Assembly (NCBI GenBank): GCA_963556495.2
Contig: OY747707.1
Coordinates: forward strand, 27,612,371 to 27,676,370
Reading direction: 5' to 3'
Source: Valencia hispanica
Taxonomy: Eukaryota; Chordata; Actinopteri; Cyprinodontiformes; Valenciidae
DNA: 64,000 nt
Shown here: positions 46,127-58,599 of the stretch, piece after piece
How positions within the stretch are numbered: position 1 is the first letter of the stretch
Layout of the letters: each line of letters opens with the position of its first letter
Position numbers and translations under genes: made by a program
The notes under the pieces: model-generated
What the model saw: only the letters and a program-made list of their open reading frames with translations
Database searches by the model: none
What the model was told of the DNA's origin: nothing

Positions 46127-47840
46127 TCAGCACTTCTGTTACTTCTACACTGGTAACTTAAACTTAAATTTAACCAAATTATGAGTAAACCACCACAGTC
46201 TAGATGAATAACTAATAAAGCAAATGTTTTTTTTTGGTGATACTATTAAAGAATTTTGTACATTTAATTGTTTTAATTAATGCAAAAGTCAAACCTACCA
46301 GGGTAATTCAAGACCTGTTGAAGGTGTGCTATACAAATAACATTGCCTTGCCTTGCCTACTGTTCAGTACCATGGACAGCTGCAGTTTAGAGTTCAGGTT
46401 CAGTTAGATTGAAAAACAGCTGGTGTTCAATGTGTGCAGTAAATCACTTAGTAATTTCAGTAAACTATGATATCCCTATTACAAATTAAATCTACTACAG
46501 CTGTTTTCTAAAATGATACAGTATTTTTGAAACGCTACCTCTTCACCTGCCAGTTTAACCTTGTGAGGTCTGTCTGTGAAAGCTGAGAGATTTCCCTGTT
46601 GACAATAGATCAGTCCTTTAAAGAAGGTACCTTGCACATTACAAGGTTGGTCTCCAGGGAGAAGTAATGGGTTCTGGGCAATTGACCAACCCGCCATGCT
46701 TTACTGCACCTGCACTGAGTTAGAGCTGTCATCATTACCACTTCCTCTAACGTTCCCCCACAGCAACCCAGACACTCCCACTTAGGGCGATATTTCACTT
46801 TGGTGGAACATTTTCACTTTGCATGCATCTCTCTGCTCACAAATGGAGATAGCTTTAAGATTCAAACTAAGGTTATGTCTAACAGGAATTTGAGGTACTG
46901 AATAGTTTTTTAGAATAACCGCCATCAATGATCTACCTTGAACATTTGAGACCGACAACCAAGCCTTTCAAAAGGAGAAATTCTCGAGGATATAAGGTTG
47001 TAAGAAATGTCTACCCATACTTTATCTGTGTCAAAAAATGAAGAAGATGAGGTTAGTAATTTCAATGGCATTTACCCTCTATTTTAGTTGGGTTATTTAA
47101 AAGTGATTGCAAGATTGTATAGTCTGAAAATGATTATTAGGCCGTTCTATGAAAAAGCTATTTGAATGGTTCATTAAAGTGAATCAGAAGGGGAACAAGC
47201 TCCTGCATTAGTTGGTTAATCAGGACTTGCTGTTAGAAAGCACCTTTAACTTAATTTTTCATTAGTACAAGCCTTTAGAAACTGTTGAACATTCAAATGA
47301 GTGCAGCTACATTACAGGCAGGCAGAGGAGGAATCAAAACTGTGGAGGTCACCGACATTATGCACATATAGCTTACTGATTACGGCACCATCTGAAATCC
47401 GGACTAATCAACATCTACAATAAAGTCTTTGAGCTCAATTTACAGTTTGACCATATGCACTAGAGTCAGGGGATAATGCATTTATTTATCTATTTTTTAA
47501 TCAACAAATGACCATTTTTATTACTACAAAGTACAATTCATGATGACCAGTATCATAGCAAAGACCATTAATCTAAAACCAACAATCCAGAGTAATTGGG
47601 AGTTTGAAACAAGACTGAAACTTTAGGAAGTTGCTACATTTTAACCAAAACAATAACCTCTTATTTTCTTATTAAGTGCTTTTGTAAACTGGGAATAAGT
47701 TAATACTACACTACAAGGACATTAATGCCATGTTTTACAAAATTCAGTTTTTTATTAATGCAAGTAACACACCTAGCCAAGACCTATCTTTGAAAAACAA
47801 TGCAACATCATGTTTTCAGGTATTTTTACAGATAGGTATT
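46127..47840. other. Intergenic sequence with an L2 tail fragment
   Basis: Mostly unrecognised DNA. 46318-46358 (GGTGTGCTATACAAATAACA, then TTGCCTTGCCTTGCCT) is a short 3' tail of an L2-like LINE. 47100-47400 has a unique, balanced composition and may hold a conserved noncoding element. Confidence 0.4.
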
Positions 47841-47844
47841 TTGG

Positions 47845-47888
47845 ATCCATCCATCCATCCATCCATCCATCCATCCATCCATCCATCC
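47845..47888. repeat. (ATCC)n microsatellite, 11 units
   Basis: Perfect ATCC tandem. The motif is the reverse complement of GGAT, the tail unit of fish RTE LINEs and their SINEs, so it may be the relic of such a tail. Confidence 0.95.
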
Positions 47889-48780
47889 GACGTTTCAGCT
47901 GTCACTGATAGCCTCATACCCTGAATACTAAAAGCTCAATGTTGCAGTGTAGCTGTTACAGCTGTAATGGTGTTCAAATGTATTTGCCTCCTTACACATG
48001 TAATCTGTTTTTTTATTTTTATCACTCTTTAATATGTCAGATCATCAAAGAAATTGAATTTTCTGACAAAAGTAACAAATGCATGACAAGTAGAATCCAC
48101 AAATCTGTCTGACAGCATGAAGTAGGCTAAACCCCCCCCCCCCCAAAAAAAAACAAAAAAACAAAACACATCATGCCCTGATCTAAAATATTTCAAGAAC
48201 AAATGAGAAATTAAGTCATTAGTCCCTTTCAGCTCATAGTTCCACAATAAACATGCAACCACGAAGGTGGTATGACAACCTCCTGAGGTGTATCTGGGGT
48301 GTAATACTTGGAGGTCAATTTTAACCTGCCCTCCAATTCCATGTTGGGACCTCTCAGTTGAGTGTGAGGCTTTATAAAAAAGTATAGACCTTGGGGGGGG
48401 GAGTATTATGTCAAAGTGTGTTTTGACATCTATCAGTCTGGATAGGCTCATATCAATTGTAATGCCTTGATGCTCCGCTGAACCATAGTGAGAGCTATTA
48501 TTCACAAATAGAATAATGATGAACCTTACCAGTAGTAGTTTGTCCGCCAATCTTACTCTGAGATATTATTGACAATTTATCCAGGAGGTCTCATAAGAAC
48601 ATGAATAACACCTGAAGCACTGCAGGCCTCTCTTTCGTCAGGTGCAGTCAGTGTTCCTGATTCAATAAGAAAGATGAATGGAGCAGAAATAGAAAAACAC
48701 AAAGGTCTGCTTCACTTTTGCCAATAAAAACTTGCTGATCCCCAAAATCTTTGGGAAAATGTTCTGTGTAATGAAGAAAC
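47889..48780. other. Intergenic sequence, partly an unnamed repeat
   Basis: About 48219-48275 shares CCCTTTCAG(A/C)TCAT and CAATAAACATGCA with about 52224-52280, in the same orientation, so both are copies of an unnamed repeat. The 173-codon minus-strand frame at 48029-48550 has no recognisable domain and contains low-complexity C and A runs. Confidence 0.35.
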
Positions 48781-49385
48781 AATGGAACTTGTTTAAAGAT
48801 TATGGACAAGCAGCCAAACCGCTTCCATCACGGCAATATTCTCCACAAGCATAAATTGTTAAGCTATGAAAGCTTTAGCTATTTATGTTTTCTCAAACTA
48901 ACTTTCAAATGTCTCAATAACCTTGCACCTGAGCCTCTCAGTTCATTTATACAGAGACAAAACAGTAACAGAGTCACCAGAGGCTCCATCAATAACAACT
49001 GTACAGTTTCTCACCATAAGACTGTGTTTGGTCAGTCTGCTTTTGCATATAAAAGTGTGAAGTTGTGGAACTCATTACACACTGAACTTAAAACCAGGAC
49101 CGAGTTTAAAATGTTCATATCTCGTGTTAATTCTTGGCTGAAATCGAAACAGGAATGTACCCAGTTGTAAGTAGAGTTTTTGTATGTAAATGATTTATAC
49201 GTATATAGGTAAGTTTTTAGGATGAAATGGAAAATGTTATTGTTGTGTAGAACGGCCCAACCAGGGACTAGAGTTGAAAATTAGCATTAGCTATAAACTC
49301 TTTTTTGCATTGCATCAGTTACAAGCTTGCTTTGTATTATGTTAAATTGGAATGTCTCTGTCAAATAAATAAATACCAAAAAAAC
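48781..49385 (+). mobile_element. LINE 3' fragment (reverse-transcriptase C-terminus and tail)
   Basis: An open frame at 48802-49170 reads YLCFLKLTFKCLNNLAPEPL, then HHKTVFGQSAFAYKSVKLWN and FKMFISRVNSWLK. This is the C-terminal region of a fish non-LTR reverse transcriptase (CR1/L2/Rex1 type). About 200 bases of 3' UTR end in CAAATAAATAAATACCAAAA. It is 5'-truncated. Confidence 0.72.
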
Positions 49386-49830
49386 GTAGAAAAAAAAGGC
49401 ATGGGTCTTGTTACATCTGGTGTTAAACTAACACAACATTTCAGAAAAACAGCAGCATACCAAATGTCCGGGCTTGCTTTACTGTGTCAAAACCTGGTTG
49501 TCTTGCTGTAATTGATAGAACCATAATTTATGCTCTCCAGCAGAAAATCCTGACTGAGAATGTCTAGTTCAAGTGTACTTGGGTTATGCAGCAGGACAAG
49601 TATCCAAAGCACACCGGCAAGTCCACCTCTGAATGATTAAAACATCAATGAAGATTTTGTTGAGGCCCAGTCAAAGTTTGAATTTAAATTGATTGAGAAG
49701 TTGTGCATGACCACTGTTCATTCTCAAAAACTTTCCAGTATGGCCAAATTAAAAACATCTTGCAACAACGACATTGTGGTCCACAGTGATGCAAAAAACT
49801 GATTGTTGTCACAAACGCTTGCAGTTACTA
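49386..49830 (+). mobile_element. Decayed Tc1-like fragment
   Basis: GCAGCAGGACAAGTATCCAA followed by AGCACACCGGCAAGTCCACC corresponds to the QQDNDPKH-type catalytic region of Tc1 transposases. Surrounding text keeps the family order with many stops. Confidence 0.65.
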
Positions 49831-51304
49831 GGGGGGCACAACCAGCCATTTGACTCAGGGCCAGGGTGGGTTGGCTGGCTTTTTGCACCTAATAAACAAA
49901 AAGCATTATTTTAAAACAGCTTTCTGTTTTACTGGTTATCATTTTCTGAATTGTTTGATGGTCTGAAACATCAACTATGACAAATAAACCAAAAAGTCAG
50001 TTTTGGTCTAGAATATATGTGGAATCCAAGTCCTCTTTGCTTGAGACAAAGACAAAACTAAATGAATATTTAGTTAACTGTGACATACAAAAGTTATTAA
50101 AATATAAATTTTTTATCCTTTTCCTTGTTCCAAATTTTTAACACTGTTGCCTTTTGAACCAGAATTGATCAAGTCTCAATGTTGCGACCCAGCAGCAACT
50201 TTGCTCTGACTCGCAGATGTTTTTCTCTCAGTTTTCACTTCCTCCTCCCACACATGTCTTATATCAGTATTTGGCGGATCCAAAACGACCAGCTTCGAAA
50301 ATGAAGGAGAGGAACTTTACATTGTGCCAGAAAAAGGAATGGAAATTGCGGGCAGTGTCAGATAATTGAGCTTGTCGTAAGAGACATGTTAATAACAGAC
50401 GAAGATGCAGAAGACTTGTCACTCCGTACCCCGGGTGACAGACTCTCTCTGCTGTTGATGAGCTGTTTTAGAGGGGAAATTGTTCCACGCAAACACCATC
50501 GTTATTACAAGCTGGCAAGCTGCTCGCTTGTGTACCCAATTCTGCTCGAACTGACAGAATCCAATTGACCGGCACATATTCATGCACTTTATTTTCTTTA
50601 TTCTCACCAACAATGCAGATAATTACTGCACCAAGTAAGACTGAAAATAGAATTTCACTGTGTCCCAGAAAACAATGCCGGAGCTGTCTCAGCAACATGT
50701 CTGCTGAAATTGCTGTGACTAGGAGTCCTACTGTAAGACAAGCAGCAATCCAATATAACTTGTCAACTTACAATCTACTGAAACCATTCTGACATTTTCT
50801 TCTGCTGTGAGGTGCAATAATTTACTTGTGTTTTTTTTGGTTGTTGTTGTGTTTTTACTTTGAAGAGAAGCTAAATGATCATCTCTATTAAACAACATTT
50901 ACGGTTACAGCAGGGTTAGAACGTAACTAGTGTTAATCTTGTCATAGGTAGACACCTAAATTTACTATCGCTTAGCCCTAGAAGTTGTTTGTTTTTCTGG
51001 TTTAATACATTGCAATTAATGTCTTTAGACATTAAAATTTACAAAGTCTGAAATTACAGTATCAATGTTGAGACTAGCCATGCTATCAGTAAGTGCAACT
51101 TTGGCTTGACTTTTATTTGGAATCAATGAGAGGCTGGTCTGCACTACGCTTTCTTGGCTTTTGAATCTCAGCCTTATCAGTTAGGAGCAAATTAGATGCA
51201 CCTTATGATCTGTGGATGACCGTGTTTTTTGGATCTTCTTCTTCAACAGATCATTAATCCCAGGCCCTATGTCCTGTATGTTCTTGATTAGGGAACCAAA
51301 TATT
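49831..51304. other. Intergenic sequence, nothing firm
   Basis: Contains short ORFs on both strands near 50386-50792 without family features. It may include old transposon DNA. Confidence 0.35.
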
Positions 51305-51617
51305 GGGCGGCTGCGGCTCAGTGGTAGAGTTGTAGGTTTGCAACCTGGAAATCATGGGTTTGATTCCTGCTTCCTCCTGCTACATGTGTTTTGTCCTTGG
51401 GCAAGACACTTCACCTACCTTGCCTACTGGTGTTGGCCAGGGGGGCCGATGGTGTGAAATGGCAGCCTCACTTCTGTCAGTCTCCCCCAGGGCAGCTGTG
51501 GCTACAATCATAACCTGCTTCCATCAGTGTTAATGTGAGAGTGAATGAATAATGGAGTTGTAAAGTGCTTTGAGGGTCTCAAAAAGCGCTGTATAAATAC
51601 AATCCATTATTGTTAAA
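51305..51617 (+). repeat. tRNA-derived SINE, full length
   Basis: GGCTGCGGCTCAGTGGTAGA and GGGTTTGATTCC are the A- and B-box regions of a tRNA-like head. The middle carries GGGCAAGACACTTCACCT, and the tail AAAGCGCTGTATAAATACAA then CCATTATTGTT. It is the same family as the SINE in the gypsy gag, but longer. Confidence 0.88.
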
Positions 51618-54600
51618 TATGGCTCTTTACACCCTTCAAAGTTCAAAGTGTTAAAAACTTTAGCCAGAATTTATGCATAACCGTTTTTAAATGTCTACAC
51701 AACAAAAAAGTCTAATTTACCAGTTTTCTATGTTTTTTATGCAATATCTGCATAGGCAGCAGAGGGAGTCTCTTTTTTCAGTTTTATTGTATGCAGGGTT
51801 TTTTGTTCCGTATTTGTTTATTTTAAGAAAATGCATTCATTCAATCTTTAAGAGATGTTGATAGTTTTCTTATTTTGAAGGCTAAATAAAGAAATAAGGT
51901 TTGATAATAGAAAACCTAATATTGTTTTGCATGTGTACATTTTTATAAGCTTTTCCAAAGGTTTGCGTAGGCCATGGATATAAAGCGTCGAGCATAAAGC
52001 ACTTACCTTAATATATGACTTCATAATATTGTTTTTGTACATCATCTTGCTTAACCTGACATGTACCTTGCATACAACTTAACTGACCAATTCACAGGTC
52101 ATTTAGCTCCCTGTCTAGGGTATTGCTATGTGCTGTTGTTTTACTTTGTTCTGCTTTCTTCCCATGTAGCCTGCTAAGCAGCAGTATCTCTCTCCTCCAA
52201 ATTTAGCATAGCTTACAGAATCCCCTTTCAGATCATTGTTCAGCAATAAACATGCAGCCATGACACCACCTTCACAGATAAGTTTTTCATTCACATCATA
52301 ATAGTCAATCTGGCAATAAATTGTGCTTTCCAAATCTGCAGCTGGGATTGAGGAACCAAAAAGGCGTGGTGTACAAGTCAGCATTTACCTGAGCAACATG
52401 TGTATCAGGCTGAGCTCTGCGTTGCATTCCTCTTGCAGGCTACCCAAAGTGCTTTAAATACAAGGTGTTTTGTGTGACCCTCATTGTGTTATTATCTGCA
52501 AGAGATTATGCTGATGCATGCTTTTCTCAGATTAGCACACTGGAGGATCATCAGGTGTCTCAGCTCTCTATGTACCAGTTGACTTGTGTGTTGCAACTTA
52601 TGTCTTTACTTTGTATTGTATCACCACATCATACTCCCTGTCTAACCCAACCAGCTAAAATTCCTTGGGAATCTAGGACTTTCTACTGAGGTGGCTCAGA
52701 GGAGCAAAACCCCACACTTTGTATCAGGAACTTTCATCTAATGGTGAGGCAAGGTGAACAGATACAGATTGCTATGTGAAAAAAAATATCTGAAAGGAGC
52801 TATCTACATTATCCCTATAAGCTTCTTGACCAGCACTCTTACATCTAAACAAACTCCTCCTGCAAAGCACATGCATTCAATGCTTTCAAATTGCTGAGAG
52901 AACATTGTATTTTACAATTTAAAAAAAAATAAAATGTAATTCTGTAGATATAGAATGTGGTCAACGATTGCATTCATTAAATATTATCACCACGAAAGGA
53001 TATACCTACATTAGTTTTGTTTCTTCAAGCAAAAATCCCACTCGATCTGCTCTTAGCAGTGCTATGAATCCTTTACAGAGACCAACATTTCTTCTCTGGT
53101 GGTTGGTCGCAGCCCAAGAACAATGAGGAGTACGGTTTTTCTTCTATGGGCTTTTAATTGACAAAGTGAAACTTTCAAATAGTCCATTTGTTTCCTCAAA
53201 TTCGAATGTCATACATCTTGATTCCTTCTCTCTTGGTAACCAATAGAAAAGTATCTTCTGAAATCAGAATAATCCCATTTCCCTTTGTGTGGATCTTTAA
53301 CCCACCTCCTGTAGCCACAAGTAAGGCGTTATCTGATAAAAGCAGTTTAACAGCACTATTAGTCATGTCTGGTCATGTCCTAGCTTTACAGGGATATGCC
53401 CGTAAGTCTGCTATCGCCAAAACAGATTATTAAAAAAGTTTAGCTAAACTGCAAACCACTTGCTTCAGAATTACACTTTGCTGCAGCTGGTTCTGTTTTA
53501 CTGGAAGTTACAAACACAATCCTACAACTGTAATACCAGGAGTTAAGGTGGATAGAGGCACAAATTAATCGAAAATGTTTAGCAAAGCCATAATGAACCT
53601 ATTTTAGTTTACAAGCTGCCAAAATTACATTCCCCTGTGGTTCCTATGGCCACGGAAAAGAAAAAGGAAGGATCAAATCAAAATGGGCAGACCTATTCTC
53701 CTACTTATGTCATTGCAGAGCCATGGAGATTCTTACGTGAAAAAGCTCTCATTGTTCTCACATTTTCCTCTAAGTAGGGGGACTGCAGAGGGCCCCTCCA
53801 CAACCCACTTGAGGGGAACCCAGTCCTTATTCAGCAGTACCTCCCAGCTGCACTCAGACCAAGAAACAGTCATCCCTTCATGTTCAGACTGCAGACAAAT
53901 TGCACATTATGAAGTCAATACTGGCTGGGATGCTGTTAAAGGGTTCCAAGTGGACCATAAGGTTAAAAATCAAATCAGACTTGAGAAAAAAAAGTGCTTC
54001 TATTGGGTTACGATAATCAGTCCCTGTCCAGTTGAAGGAGAACACTTGGAATTGTGAAATTAAAAAAACAATGAACGGGAGAAGGTTAATTCCCAAACTT
54101 ATTAAGGGTATTTCTTACTCTCTTTTTTGTTTCTCTCACTGTTTTTTTCCATCCTATAATTATGTGTACATAGTCAGTTACGCAAATTAATTTGTGACAT
54201 CAATTAGTGATTTCCTGAGACTTTTAGAACAACCAATGCTATTTGCTGTTTGCAGATTCTTCCTTTTTGAGAAATGTGTTCACAAGCCACAGTCATATGT
54301 GCTAAAAAATCTGAATCAAGTAAACTAATCAATAACAGGCTTCTGCAGAACTTGATGACACTTTCGAGAGCTAATTCAGTAGGTTTTTTTGGGTGACTTA
54401 CAGCAGGAACACATGTAGAACAAGTTGGACAAGTGGAACTGAGCACCAGAAAAGGCAACTTTGCTGTAATGTTGACTATTATTTGTGTAGTGAATAATTA
54501 AGGCTACCAAACCCTGAACCAGGGCAATTTAGCTGGGGGGGCCGTGGCTTATTTTGGGGGCCCAGTTTTTATTTAACCCCTTTGCGTTTTTACATCACGT

Positions 54601-56069
54601 TAGCAGTGTGTTACATAATTCTGGATTCAAATCTGCTTTTTTTGACACCGTTTCTATGTACATATTTTATTATACATCATTTGAAAGCTGAAATTCTTTC
54701 AGGGGCGGGCTGGCCAGAGGGAGGTTCCGAAGTTTTCTCGAATGGCTGGTCTGTGCTAGATCGGTGGCCACAGACCAGAAGCAGCCACAGTTAAGCCACT
54801 CTCATGATGCTGCTGTGTATGCTTGTGTACATGAGTGAGGTATCATCCTTTATAGAAGATCTTTGTAAGCGGTACTAGTGCTGCTGCAGCTGTGGGTGAT
54901 TAGTACTTCTCTCTACTGCGCTGGATTCTGCTGTCAACTATTTTGATATTGTTTGCTAGCTGCTACCAGATGTCAGTAGCTCTCTTCTGCTTTGAAAGAA
55001 AGCCAGCCTAACCTCACAGTGCGTCCAAATATAGGTCGCCTCGGCGCCAGAAAGTTTTAGATATACGTGGGGAAAAAAATTCTTATCCATGACCCTCCCA
55101 AAGTAAAGAAACTTCCAAGCTGCCGGGCTGAATTTCAACACCATCCTATCCCTGCTTGTGATTCAAATGATTCATGCCAATCAATGATGCAATCATAAAG
55201 GTAGACACAGTACACACTTTTGTCAAACATCTCAGAAAGCAAATAACTGACAACTTATCGTTCGAAGCCACATGTCAAACCCAGGACAGAGCCATCTCGA
55301 ACATAAAAGGTATTTTTACATTCACAACGGTCCATTAATGTCCTCTTTTAAAATAGTTATTCCACAACAAATCTTATGTCCAAAATCCAACATCATCTGC
55401 CACCCTTGTCTACAGGCCTGAATGCTATGTTAAATTGTATTTCACTCAGTTTTGTTAACACAACTGATTTGTCTCAACTATCAACAATTAAAAAGGTTAA
55501 TTATTTTCTGTAATCACATTCTTAAAATCAAGTAAGATGCATGCATTTAAATATATTTAAAGATTTATAATATTAACACTAGCACTGAATGAATATAATG
55601 AAACTAGTAATACAATCAAGGATTAACCTCTTCATCAACTTATCACATCAATCAATCTTAATGAATAATTGAGTAAACAAACAAACAAACTTAAAGAACA
55701 AGCAAATACTTGAAAACCCAAAAGGAAATGAAAATAAACATTTAGTCCACTCTTAACTGATTAAATGTATCTCTGTGAAATTCACACTTAAAGTTGTTGT
55801 TTTTTGTAATAGATGGGATTTTAATAAACATTGCATATTTTTTATAAATTCAGGCAAACCACTTACCGGATATTTTATTATTTCAGATATATTTAGGGTC
55901 ATGGTGAAGTCCCTCTACATAGGCTTATTTGGAAGTGAAGACACTGTCAAATCTTGGTTGTGTCATGGTTGCTACATTAACCAAATGGTAAAGGTTCTTC
56001 AGGCACTGAGGCTCATAGTGCCAGTGTTTGTAATATGTGATACTGTTACATTCTAGAAGCATAACCAGC
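51618..56069. other. Intergenic sequence, nothing recognised
   Basis: Several medium ORFs (53188-53433, 53683-54057, 52115-52384 minus) lack domain features. A (AAAC)n tract lies at 55678-55691. No transposon ends are defined. Confidence 0.35.
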
Positions 56070-56424
56070 ATACCATCCATCCATTTTCTGTACCCATCCA
56101 TCCTATGCAGGGTTGCGGGGGGGCTGGTGCCTATCTCCAGCAGTCACGGGGCGAGAGGCGGGGTACACCCTGTTAAAGGGCGCCAGTCCATTGCAGGGCA
56201 ACACAGAGACATACAGGACAGACAACCATGCATGCACACACTCATACCTAAAACCAATTCACCTAGAAATCATGTTTTTGTACTCTGGGAGGAGGCTGGA
56301 GTACCCTGAGAGACACAGGGAGAACATGCAAACTCCATGCAGAAAGACCCCAGGCTGGGATTCAAACCCAGGACCTTCTTGCTGCAAGGCAACAGCTACC
56401 AATTGTGCCACTGTGCAGCCTGCC
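56070..56424 (-). repeat. tRNA-derived SINE with RTE-like tail
   Basis: On the minus strand the head GGCTGCACAGTGGCACAATT (A box) and GGGTTTGAATCCC (B box) are tRNA-like. The body is a very common fish repeat, and the tail ends in GGATGG units, as RTE LINE tails do. This suggests mobilisation by an RTE-type reverse transcriptase. Confidence 0.82.
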
Positions 56425-56699
56425 CAGCATACCCATCCATAAAAATGATCATATATGATACACTGCTTCTTCAAAAGTTATTTCTTAAATACTTATAAGT
56501 ATTTGATTTAGGAAACAGTAACTGGATTTAAAAAAAAATTCTCAACAGAAAGAATCATACCTTCATTTAGGGTTGGAGATCATTTTAATATTACTGCTAA
56601 ATCAATACCAGGTTTGACCAGAGGGCTGAAAGATGTCTACGAACATTAAACCCTAAATGTAATCGCTTGTATAAAATTGACTGAACATAGATTTTGGTC

Positions 56700-57650
56700 T
56701 GGTTAAAAGGTACATTTACTCTAAATTTCATGTCTGTGTTCCCATCATTAATCCCCTTGGGAGTTGATGTGATCAGTGATGTAGCAAATGGCTCGTTGTC
56801 TGTGATACCTTCACCCTCTGAGAATATTGCCGATGGCTAGAAGTGTCTCGCAGGGACCAGAGCACATCTGCTGAGTTCATGTCCCTCTGCCACATCCAAC
56901 AGCTCATTAATAAGGGGAAGTTACCAACGCCATGACAGCGTGTCATGTATTTTCCTGAACTTTAACTTTTCTTGCGTGCCCCAGCATGTGGAAGAAGTGC
57001 GGCTATCATACTAATGTATAGGGACAGTGTAGTGCTGCTGTCCAACAAGTCGTCCGTTATCTGAGGGAAATATGTCCGTCCAGAGGAGGGAGCAGTATTG
57101 TGCTCTCAACCAGGCCATCTCTCAGCCTTTGTGCCAGTAACAAGCTCAGCTCAGGCTCCAACGAAGCGAGAAATTGTAAACTCTCCGGAGAGGCCCAGCA
57201 GAGAGATAAGGGCTTAGTGTTTGCTGGCAATGTGCATGGGGATGAATCTGATATGGCCGAGTCCCACGCCAGAATGGGAGTGATGATACCTCCCCTTCTA
57301 TGGAGAGTTATGTTTAATCCCCTTTACCAGTGTATTCACTTGCAAATATTCCTGTCACCATTAATATGTATTAACATCCTTCACAAGCTGTTCAATACAG
57401 ATTTATCGGACTTCCCCCCCCTGCCTCTTGTGCTCGCCATCATCTCTGCTGCTCATGGACCAGAGCTTTTCATGAGCAAAAAAGACCTGCGGATGTTCAA
57501 CCAGCCCAGAGATACAGCAGGGACTCCTCAAACAGCCTGCAGACAAAAAGAAAACAATCCTCCATGGTTTATTTCCATCATACATATTCTTAAATACCTT
57601 TTATATAAATATATGCCACGCTTTGAGGTCATATAATCGGTTATGAGTGT
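56700..57650. promoter_or_regulatory. Possible conserved noncoding element cluster
   Basis: Non-repetitive DNA of balanced composition, rich in homeodomain-like TAAT/ATTA words (CTCATTAATAAGG, CCATTAATATG), without a convincing exon. The 178-codon frame at 57100-57636 has no domain. The call rests on texture only and needs alignment. Confidence 0.22.
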
Positions 57651-58599
57651 TGAAGAAAAAACAAGCATGTTTTTATTATTGTTAATCATATTATTATTTT
57701 ACCTTGATTTAATTAAAAGTCAAGTTTTTTACCCTCATCGTTTTTGTGCACAGAAAGCGCCCAGGTAAGAAGTGAAGCATATACACATGCATAGACCTAC
57801 ATTATCAACGTTTTAATCAAAACCAAATAGGCAAAATACCTAGAGGCACATGTTTTTGGCTCCAATTCTCTGAGAAGTCCTTTAAAAGTGCTTAAGAAAA
57901 AACATCCTTCATTTTTAGGTCATTCTGCAAATGGTTTCAAATGTTGAATGCAGCATAAAATACCTATTTTTTCAAAACTGTGTTTGGATCTTCAGGACTG
58001 ACAGCAAGAGCACATCCTGGTTAAGAAAACTGTAACTCTCATCTTTATTTTTTCCCTACATTTAAAACTTATTTAAATGTATTATGAAATACATTTACTA
58101 TGAAATCTTTCATCCTAAAATTTACTTTCACAAACATGATCAGGGTTAACTTTTACTTTGACGCTAGTTTCTACAGTTAAATACTGTAAGTTTCTGCATA
58201 AAACTTCTGTAAATCAGTCTAGCTGTAAAAACATTGAATTTTAGGTGACATACACATCCTAAAATATGTCTTGTAATTTACTTATGGGGTTTTTGTACTG
58301 TACATTTTTACATATAGCTCACTGTGGCAGTCAGTGTGCTTACGTTTCTTTTTTAATCATCAAAGTTTTGCTGCTTATATACTGCATTAACTTGCATAAA
58401 AGTTTGTTGTTAACAACAGTAAGTCAAATGTTAATACATTTTCAAAAAAAGTCAAAAAAGTTTACATCTTTTTAAAACATTTAGAAACATTACATAAAAC
58501 ATTAATTTACTAATATGTGTTTTTATTTAGGTTAATATTTCACTTCAGATTATTGTAATTTAGTTCACTGAGCAATAGGATAAAGAGTGTTGGATGGGA

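Noticed and set aside
48029..48550. 173-codon minus-strand ORF
   Set aside because: Contains homopolymer C/A runs, no domain, and overlaps a repeated segment.
53683..54057. 124-codon ORF, possible retroviral or other gene
   Set aside because: No motif, no LTRs or neighbouring gag/pol, and no splice support.
57100..57636. 178-codon ORF
   Set aside because: No recognisable domain. The text looks like conserved noncoding DNA read by chance.
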